The notes: a model not told the origin generated them from the letters alone. A stretch of 64,000 bases of DNA from Gammaproteobacteria bacterium (GCA_017577365.1 PKRJ01000001.1:145096-209095), one strand, 5' to 3'. Positions 18,366 through 27,607 are shown, counted from the stretch's first letter. Numbers and translations: made by a program.

Positions 18366-18454
18366 CAACGGCCTCGCTGATATGTGCGGCGGTAACGGGT
18401 TCGGGCACGGGGCGTGCCGATGCGAGCCTCGAAGGCTGGCGAGGCGCCCAACCG

Positions 18455-18581
18455 GCCGCGGACGCCGATAACCGCCTTTGCGAGGCCGTGTGCCGCCATG
18501 GATGGCGGCACACGAGCCCACAGAGCCCACAGGGACGTGCTCGCGGCGTGCCTCGCGAAGGCGGTTATCGGCGCCCGCGGC
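18455..18581. repeat. Nested palindromic element, copy 1
   Basis: Outer arms 18455-18486 and 18550-18581 are inverted copies, 32 bp with 2 mismatches. Inside, next to the left arm, is a 26-bp palindrome (18488-18513) with core GCCGCCATGGATGGCGGC. Read on the minus strand the interior runs TCCCTGTGGGCTC and then GCCGCCATCCATGGCGGC, which parallels copy 2 at 34279. It fills most of the 314-bp gap between tatC and the POT gene; the rest of the gap shows no gene. Confidence 0.85.
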
Positions 18582-18679
18582 TGCACCACCGAGGCATGAC
18601 GTAGTAACAAGTCGTAGTACCGATGCCCCTCAGCCACCAACGCCTCTCGCTCGCCGCCGCCCGAACCATCGCCCCCCCT

Positions 18680-19462
18680 TCAGGTCTCGGGCTTTTCCTC
18701 CATCGAGTTCACTTTCTCGGGCAGCAGGAATCTGGCCATCAAGAGGCCGGTCTCGTACAGCGCATACATCGGCAAAGCGAGCAGCGTCTGCGAGATCACG
18801 TCGGGCGGGGTCAACAGCATCCCGATGACGAAAGCGCCGAGAAAGACATACGGACGCGCCGCGCGGAGCTTCTCGGCGTCGACGAGCCCGGTCCAGATCA
18901 GGAGAACGGTCGCGATCGGCACCTCGAACGACAGGCCGAACGCGAGAAAGAGCGTCAGCACGAAGCTCAGGTACTCCCCGATATCCGTCATCATCACGAC
19001 GCCGTCGGGCGTCACGGCCGCGAAGAATGCGAACATCAGCGGGAAGACGACGTAATAGGCGAACGCGACGCCGGCGTAGAACAGGATGACGCTCGACACG
19101 AGCAGCGGCACCGCGAAACGCTTCTCGCGCCGATACAGGCCCGGTGCGACGAACGCCCAGACCTGATAGAGCACGAGCGGCATCGCGATGAAGAGCGCGA
19201 CGAACAGCGTCGTGATGAACGGCGTCAGGAACGGCCCGGCGGGCTTCGTCGCGATCAGATCCGAGCCCTCGGGCATGGCGTTGCGCAGCGGCTCGGAGAC
19301 GAGCGTGAAGACTTCCTGCGAGAAAGGCGCGAGCACGAGGAAAACCACGAGCACAGCGCCGACCGCCTTCAGGATCCGCGAGCGCAGCTCGATGAGATGC
19401 GAGACCAGCGTGCCCTCGGCAAGCTGCTCCTCTTCCTCGTGATCGTTCTTGAAATAGCTCAT
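18680..19462 (-). CDS. tatC: Sec-independent translocase subunit TatC
   Basis: 260 residues, six membrane helices; receptor of the twin-arginine export system. The HLIELRSRI motif in the cytosolic N-terminus and the periplasmic FxxLFIAMPLVLYQVWAFVAPGL segment are diagnostic. Overlaps tatB by 4 bp; order on this strand is tatA-tatB-tatC. Confidence 0.95.
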   Translation of the reverse strand: MSYFKNDHEEEEQLAEGTLVSHLIELRSRILKAVGAVLVVFLVLAPFSQEVFTLVSEPLRNAMPEGSDLIATKPAGPFLTPFITTLFVALFIAMPLVLYQVWAFVAPGLYRREKRFAVPLLVSSVILFYAGVAFAYYVVFPLMFAFFAAVTPDGVVMMTDIGEYLSFVLTLFLAFGLSFEVPIATVLLIWTGLVDAEKLRAARPYVFLGAFVIGMLLTPPDVISQTLLALPMYALYETGLLMARFLLPEKVNSMEEKPET

Positions 19463-19950
19463 CCTGCGCCCGTGGCCCGAGCGGAGCGGGAGCTCTCCGC
19501 AGCATCGGACTCGCTTTCCGAAGGCTGCTGATCTTCGGCCCCTTGGCCTTGCTCCGGAGACGTTCGTGATTCAGTAGCCCGAGGTTCGGCCGCCTTCCCT
19601 TCGGGCTCGGGGGGGTTCGTTGTCGATGCGTCGCCCTGATCCGCGGACTCGGTACTCGCCGCGCCGGCCGCGTGCGGCGCCGTCGAAGCGTCGGCGCTCA
19701 CACCCGGCGTCCCCGCCCCGGAAGCCCGCGAGTTCGGCGTCGAGGGCGGGCGCCGCTTCGGCTGCGTGCGGTAGATCTCGTCGAGCGCGACTTCACGCTC
19801 GAGCTGCCAGCGAAGCTGATTCGCCGTGCGCCGCGCCTTCGCGATCCAGCGGCCGAGCTGCGCGGCGACGCGAGGCAGCCGCTCGGGCCCGAGGATCAAG
19901 AGCGCGATCACGAAGATCAGCAGCAGCTCGGAGAAGCCGGCATCGAACAT
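19459..19950 (-). CDS. tatB: Sec-independent translocase subunit TatB
   Basis: 163 residues. One N-terminal membrane helix (MFDAGFSELLLIFVIALLIL), the GPERLP hinge and an amphipathic helix, followed by a long Pro/Ser/Glu-rich tail of about 90 residues that is probably disordered. FDAGFSE at the N-terminus separates it from TatA. Confidence 0.93.
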   Translation of the reverse strand: MFDAGFSELLLIFVIALLILGPERLPRVAAQLGRWIAKARRTANQLRWQLEREVALDEIYRTQPKRRPPSTPNSRASGAGTPGVSADASTAPHAAGAASTESADQGDASTTNPPEPEGKAAEPRATESRTSPEQGQGAEDQQPSESESDAAESSRSARATGAG

Positions 19951-19987
19951 CGGTGCTTATCGTGCGCGAACGATGCGGAGCGCGCGA

Positions 19988-20242
19988 TCAGGCCTGCGAT
20001 GCCTTGTCCTTCTGCTCGACGAACTCGGCATCCGGCGCCGTCGCGTTACCCGCGTTGGCTTCCAGCCGCTTGGCGTCGTCGGCGCGATCCTTGTCGTCGT
20101 CGCTCTCCATGGCCTTGCGAAAGCTCTTGAGCGCCGCGCCGAGATCGCCGCCCAAGGTCTTCAGGCGCTTCGTCCCGAAGATCAGCACGACGATCAGCAG
20201 GATGATCAGGAGCTGCGGAATGCTGATGCCGCCGAGTCCCAT
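19988..20242 (-). CDS. tatA: Sec-independent translocase subunit TatA
   Basis: 84 residues: one membrane helix (SIPQLLIILLIVVLIF), the FGTKRLKTLGGDLG hinge and an amphipathic helix, then a charged tail. ATG 20242 is preferred because GGAGGG lies 7 bp upstream; an in-frame start 33 bp earlier has no such site. Confidence 0.94.
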   Translation of the reverse strand: MGLGGISIPQLLIILLIVVLIFGTKRLKTLGGDLGAALKSFRKAMESDDDKDRADDAKRLEANAGNATAPDAEFVEQKDKASQA

Positions 20243-20306
20243 TTCGATCCCTCCAGGGGCAAGTAGAGTCCACATGATACGCCAAAGAGGCGTCGTGCCG
20301 GCGTCG

Positions 20307-20756
20307 TTATCCGCGCGGCGGCACGTGCAACCAGAACGTGACCGGACCGGCGTTCACGAGCTCGACGTCCATGTTCGCGCCGAACCTTCCCTGCTCGGTC
20401 GGCAGGCCGAAAGCCGCCACTTCCGCGACGAGACGGTCGAACAGCGCCTTTCCCGTCGCCGGCTCCGCCGCGGTCGAGAAACCGGCTCGCGTCCCCTTGC
20501 GGGTGTCGGCTGCGAGCGTGAACTGCGGCACGAGCAGGAGGCTACCGCCGACGTCGGAGACGCTCAGGTTCATCCGCCCCGAGTCGTCCGGAAATACTCG
20601 GTATTCGACCAGCCGCTGGGCGAGACGTTTCGCCTCGGCCTCGCCGTCGCCTCGCTCGACACCGACGAGGACCAGGAGGCCGCGCCCGATGCGCGCGATG
20701 ACCTCGCCGTCAACGGACACGGATGCACGGCTGACGCGCTGCAGCAGGCCTATCAT
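20307..20756 (-). CDS. dtd: D-aminoacyl-tRNA deacylase
   Basis: 149 residues; removes D-amino acids mischarged on tRNA. MIGLLQRVSRASVSVDGE at the N-terminus, PQFTLAADTRKGTRAGF mid-protein, and the Gly-cisPro motif NAGPVTFWL near the end. The upstream spacer (20757-21043) holds a perfect 7-bp inverted repeat GTGGCAT/ATGCCAC (20773-20798) and an AT-rich patch near 20870-20900, but no gene. Confidence 0.94.
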   Translation of the reverse strand: MIGLLQRVSRASVSVDGEVIARIGRGLLVLVGVERGDGEAEAKRLAQRLVEYRVFPDDSGRMNLSVSDVGGSLLLVPQFTLAADTRKGTRAGFSTAAEPATGKALFDRLVAEVAAFGLPTEQGRFGANMDVELVNAGPVTFWLHVPPRG

Positions 20757-21043
20757 CGGACGCTCCCCGAGCGTGGCATTTCTTGTCGCGTATGCCACGA
20801 ACAAGCAGAGACAGCGCGCGCAAAACGCATCCTACTCCACATACCACTCACATTGGCGACGATTGTCTCAAAGTTTTCCCACTTTTCTTAATATCGGCGC
20901 AATGTGGCACGCATAGGCGCGCCTTTCGCCAGAAACAGGCAGAAAGTGGGAACGCATCGAACCACCTCTGGGCGCGTGACGGGGGATCTGCTATTAGTAG
21001 CGGCCCCATCGTTCCTCCGAATAACCAGAAGGGGGCAGACCTC

Positions 21044-22135
21044 ATGAAACGCCGCGATTTCCTGGCCGGCGTCGGCGGCGCCGCCGCCTTGACCGCTTGC
21101 TCCTCAAGCACCGAGCCCGGCGCGGGGAGCACCCGCAGCGACGAGCGCTTCCAGTGGCGCATCGTCACGACGTGGGCGCCCAATTTCCCCGGCCTCGGCA
21201 CCGCCGTCAATCGCCTCGTGCAGTATCTCGAAAGAATGAGCGGCGGGCGGCTGCGCGTGCGCGTCTATGCCGCCGGCGAGCTCGTCCCCGCGTTCGAGGT
21301 GTTCGATGCCGTCTCGCGCGGCACCGTGGAGATGGGTCACGGCGCCGCCTACTACTGGCGCGGACAGGCCGAGGCCGCGCAGTTCTTCGCGTCGATCCCG
21401 TTCGGGCTCTCCGCTCATGAGATGAACGGCTGGCTCTATTACGGCGGCGGCCTCGAGCTTTGGCGCGAGCTTTATGCCCCGTTCAATCTCGTGCCGTTCC
21501 CGGCCGGGAATACCGGGGTGCAAACCGGCGGCTGGTTCAACCGGCGGATAGACAGCGTCGCGGATCTGCGCGGCCTGAAGATGCGCATTCCCGGCATCGG
21601 CGGCGAGGTGCTGCGGCTCGCCGGCGGCACGCCGGTCAATCTGCCGGGCTCGGAGGTCTTCACCGCGCTGCAGAACGGCACGATCGACGCGGCGGAATGG
21701 GTCGGCCCGTACAACGACGTCGCCGCGGGGCTCCATCAGGCGGCGCGCTACTACTACTATCCGGGCTGGCAGGAGCCCGGCCCGACGCTCGAATGCATCG
21801 TCAACCGTAACGCGTGGGAGAGTCTGCCGGACGATCTCAAGGCGATCGTCGAGGTGGCGTGCCAGGCGGTCAACACGGACATGACCGCGGAGTTCATGGC
21901 CCGTAACGCTCAAGCGCTGAAGCGGCTCGAGGAAGACGAGTCCGTCGAGGTGCTGCCGTTCCCGCCGGAGGTTCTCGCGGAGCTCAAGCGCCTGTCGCTG
22001 CAGGTGATCGAGGGGCTCGTCGCCCGGGATCCGATGTCCGCCAAGGTGTGGGAGTCGTACCGGGCGTTCATGGCGCAGTCGGAGAGCTGGCAGCGCGTCT
22101 CCGAGTACGCGTATCTCGCGACGCGCGAATCGTAG
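21044..22135 (+). CDS. dctP: TRAP transporter solute-binding protein, DctP/TakP type
   Basis: 363 residues; periplasmic receptor for a carboxylic acid, 2-oxoacid-like by family. The N-terminus has a twin-arginine motif (KRRDFLAG) and a lipobox-like LTAC, so it is probably exported folded and lipid-anchored. The conserved ligand region GLKMRIPGIGGEVLRLAGG and TALQNGTIDAAEWVGPYND match TakP-like proteins. Its permeases are not adjacent: dctQ and dctM lie at 28370-30325 on the other strand, past the oxidase operon. ATG 21044 follows a GGGGG-rich ribosome site. Confidence 0.88.
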   Translation: MKRRDFLAGVGGAAALTACSSSTEPGAGSTRSDERFQWRIVTTWAPNFPGLGTAVNRLVQYLERMSGGRLRVRVYAAGELVPAFEVFDAVSRGTVEMGHGAAYYWRGQAEAAQFFASIPFGLSAHEMNGWLYYGGGLELWRELYAPFNLVPFPAGNTGVQTGGWFNRRIDSVADLRGLKMRIPGIGGEVLRLAGGTPVNLPGSEVFTALQNGTIDAAEWVGPYNDVAAGLHQAARYYYYPGWQEPGPTLECIVNRNAWESLPDDLKAIVEVACQAVNTDMTAEFMARNAQALKRLEEDESVEVLPFPPEVLAELKRLSLQVIEGLVARDPMSAKVWESYRAFMAQSESWQRVSEYAYLATRES

Positions 22136-22169
22136 GGCCGCCGCGGCTTCCGCTCGAGTCTAGTCTGCG

Positions 22170-22214
22170 TTGACAGCCCGAATAACCCACCGTAATCATC
22201 GGTATGACGATGAT
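22170..22214 (+). promoter_or_regulatory. Candidate promoter and operator before the azurin gene
   Basis: A perfect TTGACA (22170-22175) is followed by a perfect inverted repeat ATCATCG-N6-CGATGAT (22195-22214) covering where the -10 would lie. No good TATAAT is visible, which fits an activator-dependent promoter. The cognate regulator is unknown. Confidence 0.4.
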
Positions 22215-22317
22215 CGCAGGCGCGAGCCGATCCTATGCGGTGCGACATCTTTAAGGGTCTGTTAACATTGACCGGCTGATACTCGGGACGTCAGCCTCAG
22301 CACGCAGAGGGAACCTG

Positions 22318-22764
22318 ATGAAACGTTTGACACTCGTGATCGGCTTGATCGGGCTCGCGGCCGCCGCGCCGAGCTTTGCGCAGGAGTGCGACCTTCGGAT
22401 CGAAGGCAACGATCAGATCCAGTTCAACACGAAGGAAATGCGCGTCAGCTCGAGCTGCGAGCAGGTCACGGTCACGCTAGTCCACGTCGGCAAGCTGCCG
22501 GCGAACATCATGGGGCACAACTGGGTGCTCACGAAGACCGAGGATTACATGCCGGTCGCACAGGCGGGCCAGTCCGCCGGGCCTCCGAACTACGTGCCTG
22601 CCGGCGACGAGCGCGTGATCGCCGCGACCGAGGTCGTCGGCGGCGGCGAGGAGACATCCGTGACGTTCGATCTTTCTCGGCTCGAACCGGGCGGGGATTA
22701 CACGTTCTTCTGCTCGTTCCCCGGGCATTTCGCGTTGATGAACGGGAAGTTCATCGTCGAGTGA
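22318..22764 (+). CDS. azu: Azurin, periplasmic blue copper protein
   Basis: 148 residues; single-electron carrier. The signal peptide ends near Ala21 (PSFAQE). Copper ligands are all present: His67 (MGHNW), Cys132 and His137 (FFCSFPGHFALM), Met141. Cys24 and Cys47 match the azurin disulfide. It precedes the caa3 oxidase operon on the same strand, so it may donate electrons to it; that is inference. Confidence 0.95.
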   Translation: MKRLTLVIGLIGLAAAAPSFAQECDLRIEGNDQIQFNTKEMRVSSSCEQVTVTLVHVGKLPANIMGHNWVLTKTEDYMPVAQAGQSAGPPNYVPAGDERVIAATEVVGGGEETSVTFDLSRLEPGGDYTFFCSFPGHFALMNGKFIVE

Positions 22765-22787
22765 AGGTCGAGCTCGGTCCCGGCGAG

Positions 22788-22836
22788 GGACAGGAAGTTC
22801 GTAGGAAACAAGAGCGATAACTGGACAGGAAGTTCG
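22788..22836 (+). repeat. Direct repeat in the azurin-coxB spacer
   Basis: GGACAGGAAGTTCG occurs perfectly at 22788-22801 and 22823-22836, 35 bp start to start, with a partial third copy at the azurin 3' end. It could be a duplicated regulator site in front of the oxidase operon, or chance duplication. Confidence 0.5.
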
Positions 22837-22929
22837 AGCGGAGTGAGCGAGAAGATCTAGGGACCGGCACACCGTAGACCGAGCAGCCGAGCGGACGGCT
22901 GCCGACACACGAATGGGGGTGCATGCGAT

Positions 22930-24282
22930 ATGGCTTTAGCCGTCGTCATCGTCCTGCTCGTCGCAGGGTCCCTGATCTTCCATTTCGCGAGCCCGTGGTA
23001 CTTCACTCCCCTCGCGTCGAACTGGAGCGCCGTCGACTTCACCGTCGGCGTGACGTTCTGGGTCACCGGCATCGTCTTCGTTGCCGTCAATCTCTTCACT
23101 GCGTACTGCCTCATCAAGTACCGGCACCGTAAAGCGCATCGCGCGCACTACGAGCCGGAAAGCAAGAAGCTCGAGATCTCGCTGACGGCCATCACGGCCG
23201 TCGGCGTCGCCGCGATGCTCACGCCGGGCCTCTTCGTCTGGGGCGATTTCGTCCGCGTCCCCGAGGACGCGATGGTCGTCGAGGCGCTCGCGAAGCAGTG
23301 GCATTGGAGCTACCGCTTCCCCGGCAGCGACGGCAAGCTCGGACGCACCGACGTGCGTCACATGACCGTCGACAACCCGTTCGGGCTCGACCCCAACGAT
23401 CCGGCCGGTCAGGACGATATCCTCGTGGCGAATCCGGTGCTGCACTTGCCGGTCGATCGGCCGATCCATCTGCTGCTGCGCTCGTCGGACGTGTTGCACA
23501 ACTTCGCCGTGCCGCAGTTCCGCGCCAAGATGGACGCCGTGCCGGGCATGGTCACGTATCAATGGTTCACGCCGACGCGCGTCGGCACGTACGAGCTCTT
23601 GTGCGAGGAGCTCTGCGGGATCGCGCATTTCGCGATGCGCGGCCGCGTCGTCGTCGACCCGTTCGCCGATTTCGAGTCCTGGCTCGCCGAGCAGCCGACC
23701 TTCGCCGAGACCGCCGCGCGGCCCATGGGCGATCCGCAGTCGGGGGCGGCGACGTATGCCGTGTGCAGCGCGTGTCACGGCGCGCAGGGCGAGGGCAACC
23801 CTCAGCTGAACGCGCCGAAGATCGCGGGCCAGGAGGCTTGGTACCTCAAGCGGCAGATCAGGCTCTATCAGCAGGGTATCCGCGGCACCGATCCGCGCGA
23901 CCCGTACGGCATGCAGATGGCGCCGATGGCGAACACGCTGACGACCGAGCAGGCGCTCGCGGACGTCGCCGCATACATCGAGTCGCTGCCCGATCGACCC
24001 GCGGAGCCGACGGTCAGCGGTAACGCGGCGCGCGGGCGAACGCTTTATCAGACGTGCGCCGGCTGTCACGGGCGTGACGGGCGCGGCATCTGGAGCACGA
24101 ATGCGCCGCGGCTGGCCGGGATGAGCGATTGGTATCTGAAACGCCAGCTCGAGTATTTCCGCGACGGCGTTCGCGGCGCGCATGCGGACGACCTTTACGG
24201 GCTACAGATGGCGATGATGGCGGCGAGCCTGCGGGACGAGCGGGCAATCGACGACGTCATCGCGTACATCAATTCGCTTTGA
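22930..24282 (+). CDS. coxB: Cytochrome c oxidase subunit II with two C-terminal haem c domains (caa3-type)
   Basis: 450 residues. N-terminal membrane helices, then the CuA domain with His190 (VLHNFAVPQF) and CEELCGIAHFAM (Cys225, Cys229, His233, Met236), all ligands present. Two class I cytochrome c domains are fused behind it, with CSACH (279-283) and CAGCH (376-380). Ordinary caa3 enzymes carry one such domain; two resemble a fused cytochrome c4. It would accept electrons and pass them to CuA without a diffusible cytochrome. First gene of a six-gene oxidase operon. Confidence 0.93.
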   Translation: MALAVVIVLLVAGSLIFHFASPWYFTPLASNWSAVDFTVGVTFWVTGIVFVAVNLFTAYCLIKYRHRKAHRAHYEPESKKLEISLTAITAVGVAAMLTPGLFVWGDFVRVPEDAMVVEALAKQWHWSYRFPGSDGKLGRTDVRHMTVDNPFGLDPNDPAGQDDILVANPVLHLPVDRPIHLLLRSSDVLHNFAVPQFRAKMDAVPGMVTYQWFTPTRVGTYELLCEELCGIAHFAMRGRVVVDPFADFESWLAEQPTFAETAARPMGDPQSGAATYAVCSACHGAQGEGNPQLNAPKIAGQEAWYLKRQIRLYQQGIRGTDPRDPYGMQMAPMANTLTTEQALADVAAYIESLPDRPAEPTVSGNAARGRTLYQTCAGCHGRDGRGIWSTNAPRLAGMSDWYLKRQLEYFRDGVRGAHADDLYGLQMAMMAASLRDERAIDDVIAYINSL

Positions 24283-24380
24283 AGGAAGGAAGCGAGGGAT
24301 ATCGACCTTGACGGGATGATGACTGAATCGCTTTGAGCGGCCGACGCAAGGACACGCGGCGGCCGGCGAAGGGGGTGCTC

Positions 24381-26114
24381 ATGGCTTACGTCGCAATCGC
24401 CGACCGGGATCACCATCTCCACGATCCCCAGACCTTCGTCACGAAGTACATCTGGAGCCAGGATCACAAGGTGATCGCGATCCAGTACGGCAGCGTCGCG
24501 ATACTCGTCGGCCTCGTCGCGCTGGGACTCTCGCTGCTGATGCGTCTGCAGATCGGCTTTCCCGAGACGTTCTCGTTCATCACGCCGTACAGCTACTACC
24601 AGTTCGTGACCATGCACGGGATGATCATGGTCATCTATCTGCTGACGGCGCTCTTCTTGGGCGGTTTCGGCAACTACTTGATTCCGCTCATGTGCGGGGC
24701 GAGAGACATGGTCTTCCCGTACATGAACATGCTGAGCTTCTGGGTCTACTTTCTTTCGGTCATCGTGCTCATCGCGAGCTTCTTCGTGCCCGGCGGGCCG
24801 ACCGGCGCCGGCTGGACGCTCTATCCGCCGCAAGCGATCGCCGAAGGCACCTCGGGCGTCGACTGGGGCATCGTGCTGATGCTCGTCTCGCTCGCGATAT
24901 TCATCGTCGCGTTCACGATGGGCGGCCTGAACTACGTGACGACCGTGCTTCAGGCGCGCTGCCGCGGCATGACGCTGATGCGGATGCCGCTCTCGGTGTG
25001 GGGCATCTTCATCGCGACGATCCTCGGTCTGTTCGCGTTCCCCGCGCTGCTCGTCGCGGCGATCATGCTGCTCCTCGACCGCGCGATCGGCACGAGCTTC
25101 TTCATGCCCGCGTTGATCTCGATGGGCACGCAAACGGGCAACGACGGCGGCAGCCCGATCCTGTTCCAGCACCTGTTCTGGTTCTTCGGGCACCCCGAGG
25201 TCTATATCGTCGCGCTGCCGGCGTTCGGCATCGTCTCCGACCTCCTCGCGACGCACGCGCGCAAGAACATCTTCGGCTATCGCATGATGGTCTGGGCGAT
25301 CGTCGCGATCGGCGTGCTGTCGTTCGTCGTGTGGGCGCACCACATGTACGTCAGCGGCATGAACCCGTATTTCGGGTTCTTCTTCGCCACGACGACGCTG
25401 ATCATCGCCGTGCCGACCGCGATCAAGGTCTACAACTGGATTCTGACCTTGTGGCGCGGCGACATTCACTTCACGTTGCCGATGCTGTGGGCTTGCGGCT
25501 TCATCTTCACGTTCGTCCACGGCGGTCTCACCGGCCTCTTCCTCGGCAACGTCACGGTCGACCTGCCGCTGTCGGACACGTATTTCGTGATCGGCCATTT
25601 CCACATGGTCATGGGCGTCTCGCCGGTGATGGTGCTGTTCGGAGCGATCTATCACTGGTTCCCGAAGATGACCGGGAAGATGGCGAACGAGACGCTCGGC
25701 AAGATCCATTTCTGGATGACGTTCCTCGGCACGTACGCGATCTACCTGCCGATGCACTATCTCGGCATTCTCGGCATGCCCCGCCGCTACTACGCGTACG
25801 GCAACACGGAGGTGCTGCCCGAGTCCGGCGTGATCGTGAACCAGGGCATCACGATCGCCGCGATCATCGTCGCGGTCGCGCAGCTGATCTTCCTGGTCAA
25901 CGTGTTCTACAGCCTGAAGAAGGGCAAGCCGGCGGAAGAGAATCCGTGGCGCGCGACGACGCTCGAGTGGCAGACGCCGGATACGCCCCCGAAGCACGGC
26001 AACTGGGGACCGAAGCTTCCCGTCGTATACCGCTGGGCGTACGACTACAGCGTCCCGGGCGCGGACCGCGACTTCATTCCGCAGAACGAGCCGCCTCGAG
26101 AAGCGAAGGCGTAG
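24381..26114 (+). CDS. ctaD: Haem-copper oxidase subunit I (caa3-type, A1 family)
   Basis: 577-residue catalytic subunit with about 12 membrane helices. WFFGHPEVYIVALPAFG carries the CuB His-Tyr pair and the D-channel glutamate of A1 oxidases, VVWAHHMYVSG the CuB histidines, and YFVIGHFHMVMG the haem histidines. The GARDMVFPYMNMLSFW loop has Arg where most aa3 enzymes have Pro. ATG 24381 is chosen over an upstream in-frame start because of a G-rich ribosome site. Confidence 0.95.
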   Translation: MAYVAIADRDHHLHDPQTFVTKYIWSQDHKVIAIQYGSVAILVGLVALGLSLLMRLQIGFPETFSFITPYSYYQFVTMHGMIMVIYLLTALFLGGFGNYLIPLMCGARDMVFPYMNMLSFWVYFLSVIVLIASFFVPGGPTGAGWTLYPPQAIAEGTSGVDWGIVLMLVSLAIFIVAFTMGGLNYVTTVLQARCRGMTLMRMPLSVWGIFIATILGLFAFPALLVAAIMLLLDRAIGTSFFMPALISMGTQTGNDGGSPILFQHLFWFFGHPEVYIVALPAFGIVSDLLATHARKNIFGYRMMVWAIVAIGVLSFVVWAHHMYVSGMNPYFGFFFATTTLIIAVPTAIKVYNWILTLWRGDIHFTLPMLWACGFIFTFVHGGLTGLFLGNVTVDLPLSDTYFVIGHFHMVMGVSPVMVLFGAIYHWFPKMTGKMANETLGKIHFWMTFLGTYAIYLPMHYLGILGMPRRYYAYGNTEVLPESGVIVNQGITIAAIIVAVAQLIFLVNVFYSLKKGKPAEENPWRATTLEWQTPDTPPKHGNWGPKLPVVYRWAYDYSVPGADRDFIPQNEPPREAKA

Positions 26115-26135
26115 CGCACGAAGGAGACCCGGCCG

Positions 26136-26825
26136 ATGATGACGGCGCTCCTGATCGCGATGCTGACGGGGATCACCATATGGTTCCTCGTCGTCCAGCG
26201 GCTGAAGACGAAACCCTGGGCCGAGCACGGCGTGATCGTCGGCAGCCAGGAAGGGTTGACGTCGTCGGCGCCGCGAGTCGGTCTCTGGGTCTTTCTCGGC
26301 GTTGTGACGAGCCTGTTCCTCGTCTTCGTCGGCGCTTACATCATGCGCAAGGATCATGGCCACGGCGGCGGCATGCACGCGTGGGTTCCGGTCGACGATC
26401 CGGATGTGCTGTGGCTCAACACCGCCGTGCTCGTGCTCGCGAGCGTGGCGATGCAGATCGCGCGCAACGCGATCGCGAGGGGTGCAGTCGCGAAGGCGAA
26501 GCCGACTTTCGCGATGGGGGGTCTGCTGACCGTGCTCTTCCTCGCGGGTCAGGTGTGGGCATGGCGGCAGCTCTCCGCGACGGGCCTGTACACCGCCGAG
26601 ACGCCCGCGTACGCGTTCTTCATTCTGCTCACCGCGGTGCATGGGCTGCACCTCGTCGGCGGCCTGTTCGTGCTCGCACGCACCGCGCTCCGAATGCGAG
26701 AGCTCGATCCGGGCAACGCGGTCGCGCTCGCGCGGGCCGATATGAGCATCGGTCTTTGCACGACGTACTGGCATTTCCTGCTCGTCGTCTGGATCGGATT
26801 GTTCTGGCTGCTGATGACCACGTAG
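26136..26825 (+). CDS. Cytochrome c oxidase subunit III, first copy
   Basis: 229 residues, about six to seven membrane helices. APRVGLWVFLGVVTSLF near the N-terminus, ILLTAVHGLHLVGGLF and TYWHFLLVVWIGLFWLL near the end are subunit III features. A second, different subunit III follows directly, so the complex may contain both or the two may be alternatives. Confidence 0.85.
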   Translation: MMTALLIAMLTGITIWFLVVQRLKTKPWAEHGVIVGSQEGLTSSAPRVGLWVFLGVVTSLFLVFVGAYIMRKDHGHGGGMHAWVPVDDPDVLWLNTAVLVLASVAMQIARNAIARGAVAKAKPTFAMGGLLTVLFLAGQVWAWRQLSATGLYTAETPAYAFFILLTAVHGLHLVGGLFVLARTALRMRELDPGNAVALARADMSIGLCTTYWHFLLVVWIGLFWLLMTT

Positions 26826-26907
26826 CGAAAAACGTAAGCCGCGGCACGACTCGCTCGGCGAGCTGGACGGCGGCTCCGGAACGGTATAGCGGGAGGAAGC
26901 AAGAGCC

Positions 26908-27600
26908 ATGGCGGAACACGGGGTGACCGCGATCGCGGAGGAAACGCCGGCCGAAGGGTGGCGCAGCATCGTCTCGGATTGGTCTCAAGACAAGCAGACC
27001 TTCCACGTGCCGTGGGGCAAGGCGATGATGTGGATCTTCCTCGTCAGCGACACGTTCATCTTCACTTGCTTCCTCGTCTCGTACATGAACGTGCGCATCT
27101 CGACGGCGGTGCCGTGGCCGAATCCGAGCGAGGTCTTCGCGCTGCACGCTTTCGGACGCGACATTCCGCTGCTCCTGATCGCGATCATGACGTTCATCCT
27201 GATCACGAGCAGCGGCACGATGGCGATGGCGGTGAATTACGGCTATCGGCGCGACCGGGCGAGGACGACGGCGCTGATGCTCATCACCGCGGCGTTCGGC
27301 GCCACCTTCGTCGGCATGCAGGCCTTCGAGTGGACGAAGCTGATCATGGAGGGCGTGAGACCCTGGGAGAACCCGTTCGGCGCCGAGCAGTTCGGCGCGT
27401 CGTTCTTCATGATCACGGGCTTCCACGGGATGCACGTGTCCATCGGCGTCATCTACCTCGTGACCGTTGCGTTGAAAGTCCTTCGAGGCGATTACGAGCG
27501 CGCCGGCGGTAACTACGAGATCGTCGAGATCGCAGGCCTCTACTGGCACTTCGTCGATCTCGTCTGGGTCTTCATCTTCGCGTTCTTCTATTTGTGGTGA
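26908..27600 (+). CDS. Cytochrome c oxidase subunit III, second copy
   Basis: 230 residues. KAMMWIFLVSDTFIFTCFL, FFMITGFHGMHVSIGVIYL and LYWHFVDLVWVFIFAFFYLW are classical subunit III motifs; the conserved Glu of the lipid-binding region appears in the AFEWTKLI segment. Closer to canonical subunit III than the preceding gene. Confidence 0.9.
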   Translation: MAEHGVTAIAEETPAEGWRSIVSDWSQDKQTFHVPWGKAMMWIFLVSDTFIFTCFLVSYMNVRISTAVPWPNPSEVFALHAFGRDIPLLLIAIMTFILITSSGTMAMAVNYGYRRDRARTTALMLITAAFGATFVGMQAFEWTKLIMEGVRPWENPFGAEQFGASFFMITGFHGMHVSIGVIYLVTVALKVLRGDYERAGGNYEIVEIAGLYWHFVDLVWVFIFAFFYLW

Positions 27601-27607
27601 GGCTCGT

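Noticed and set aside
18455..18581. CRISPR-like repeat
   Set aside because: The repeats are inverted, not direct with regular spacers, and no cas gene is present.
20874..20953. TTTTCCCACTTTTC and GAAAGTGGGAAC as a paired regulatory site before dctP
   Set aside because: Imperfect and far apart; no support beyond chance in an AT-rich patch.
24195..26969. A 924-codon open frame opposite the oxidase subunit I and III genes
   Set aside because: His/Arg/Asp-rich shadow of genuine membrane proteins.
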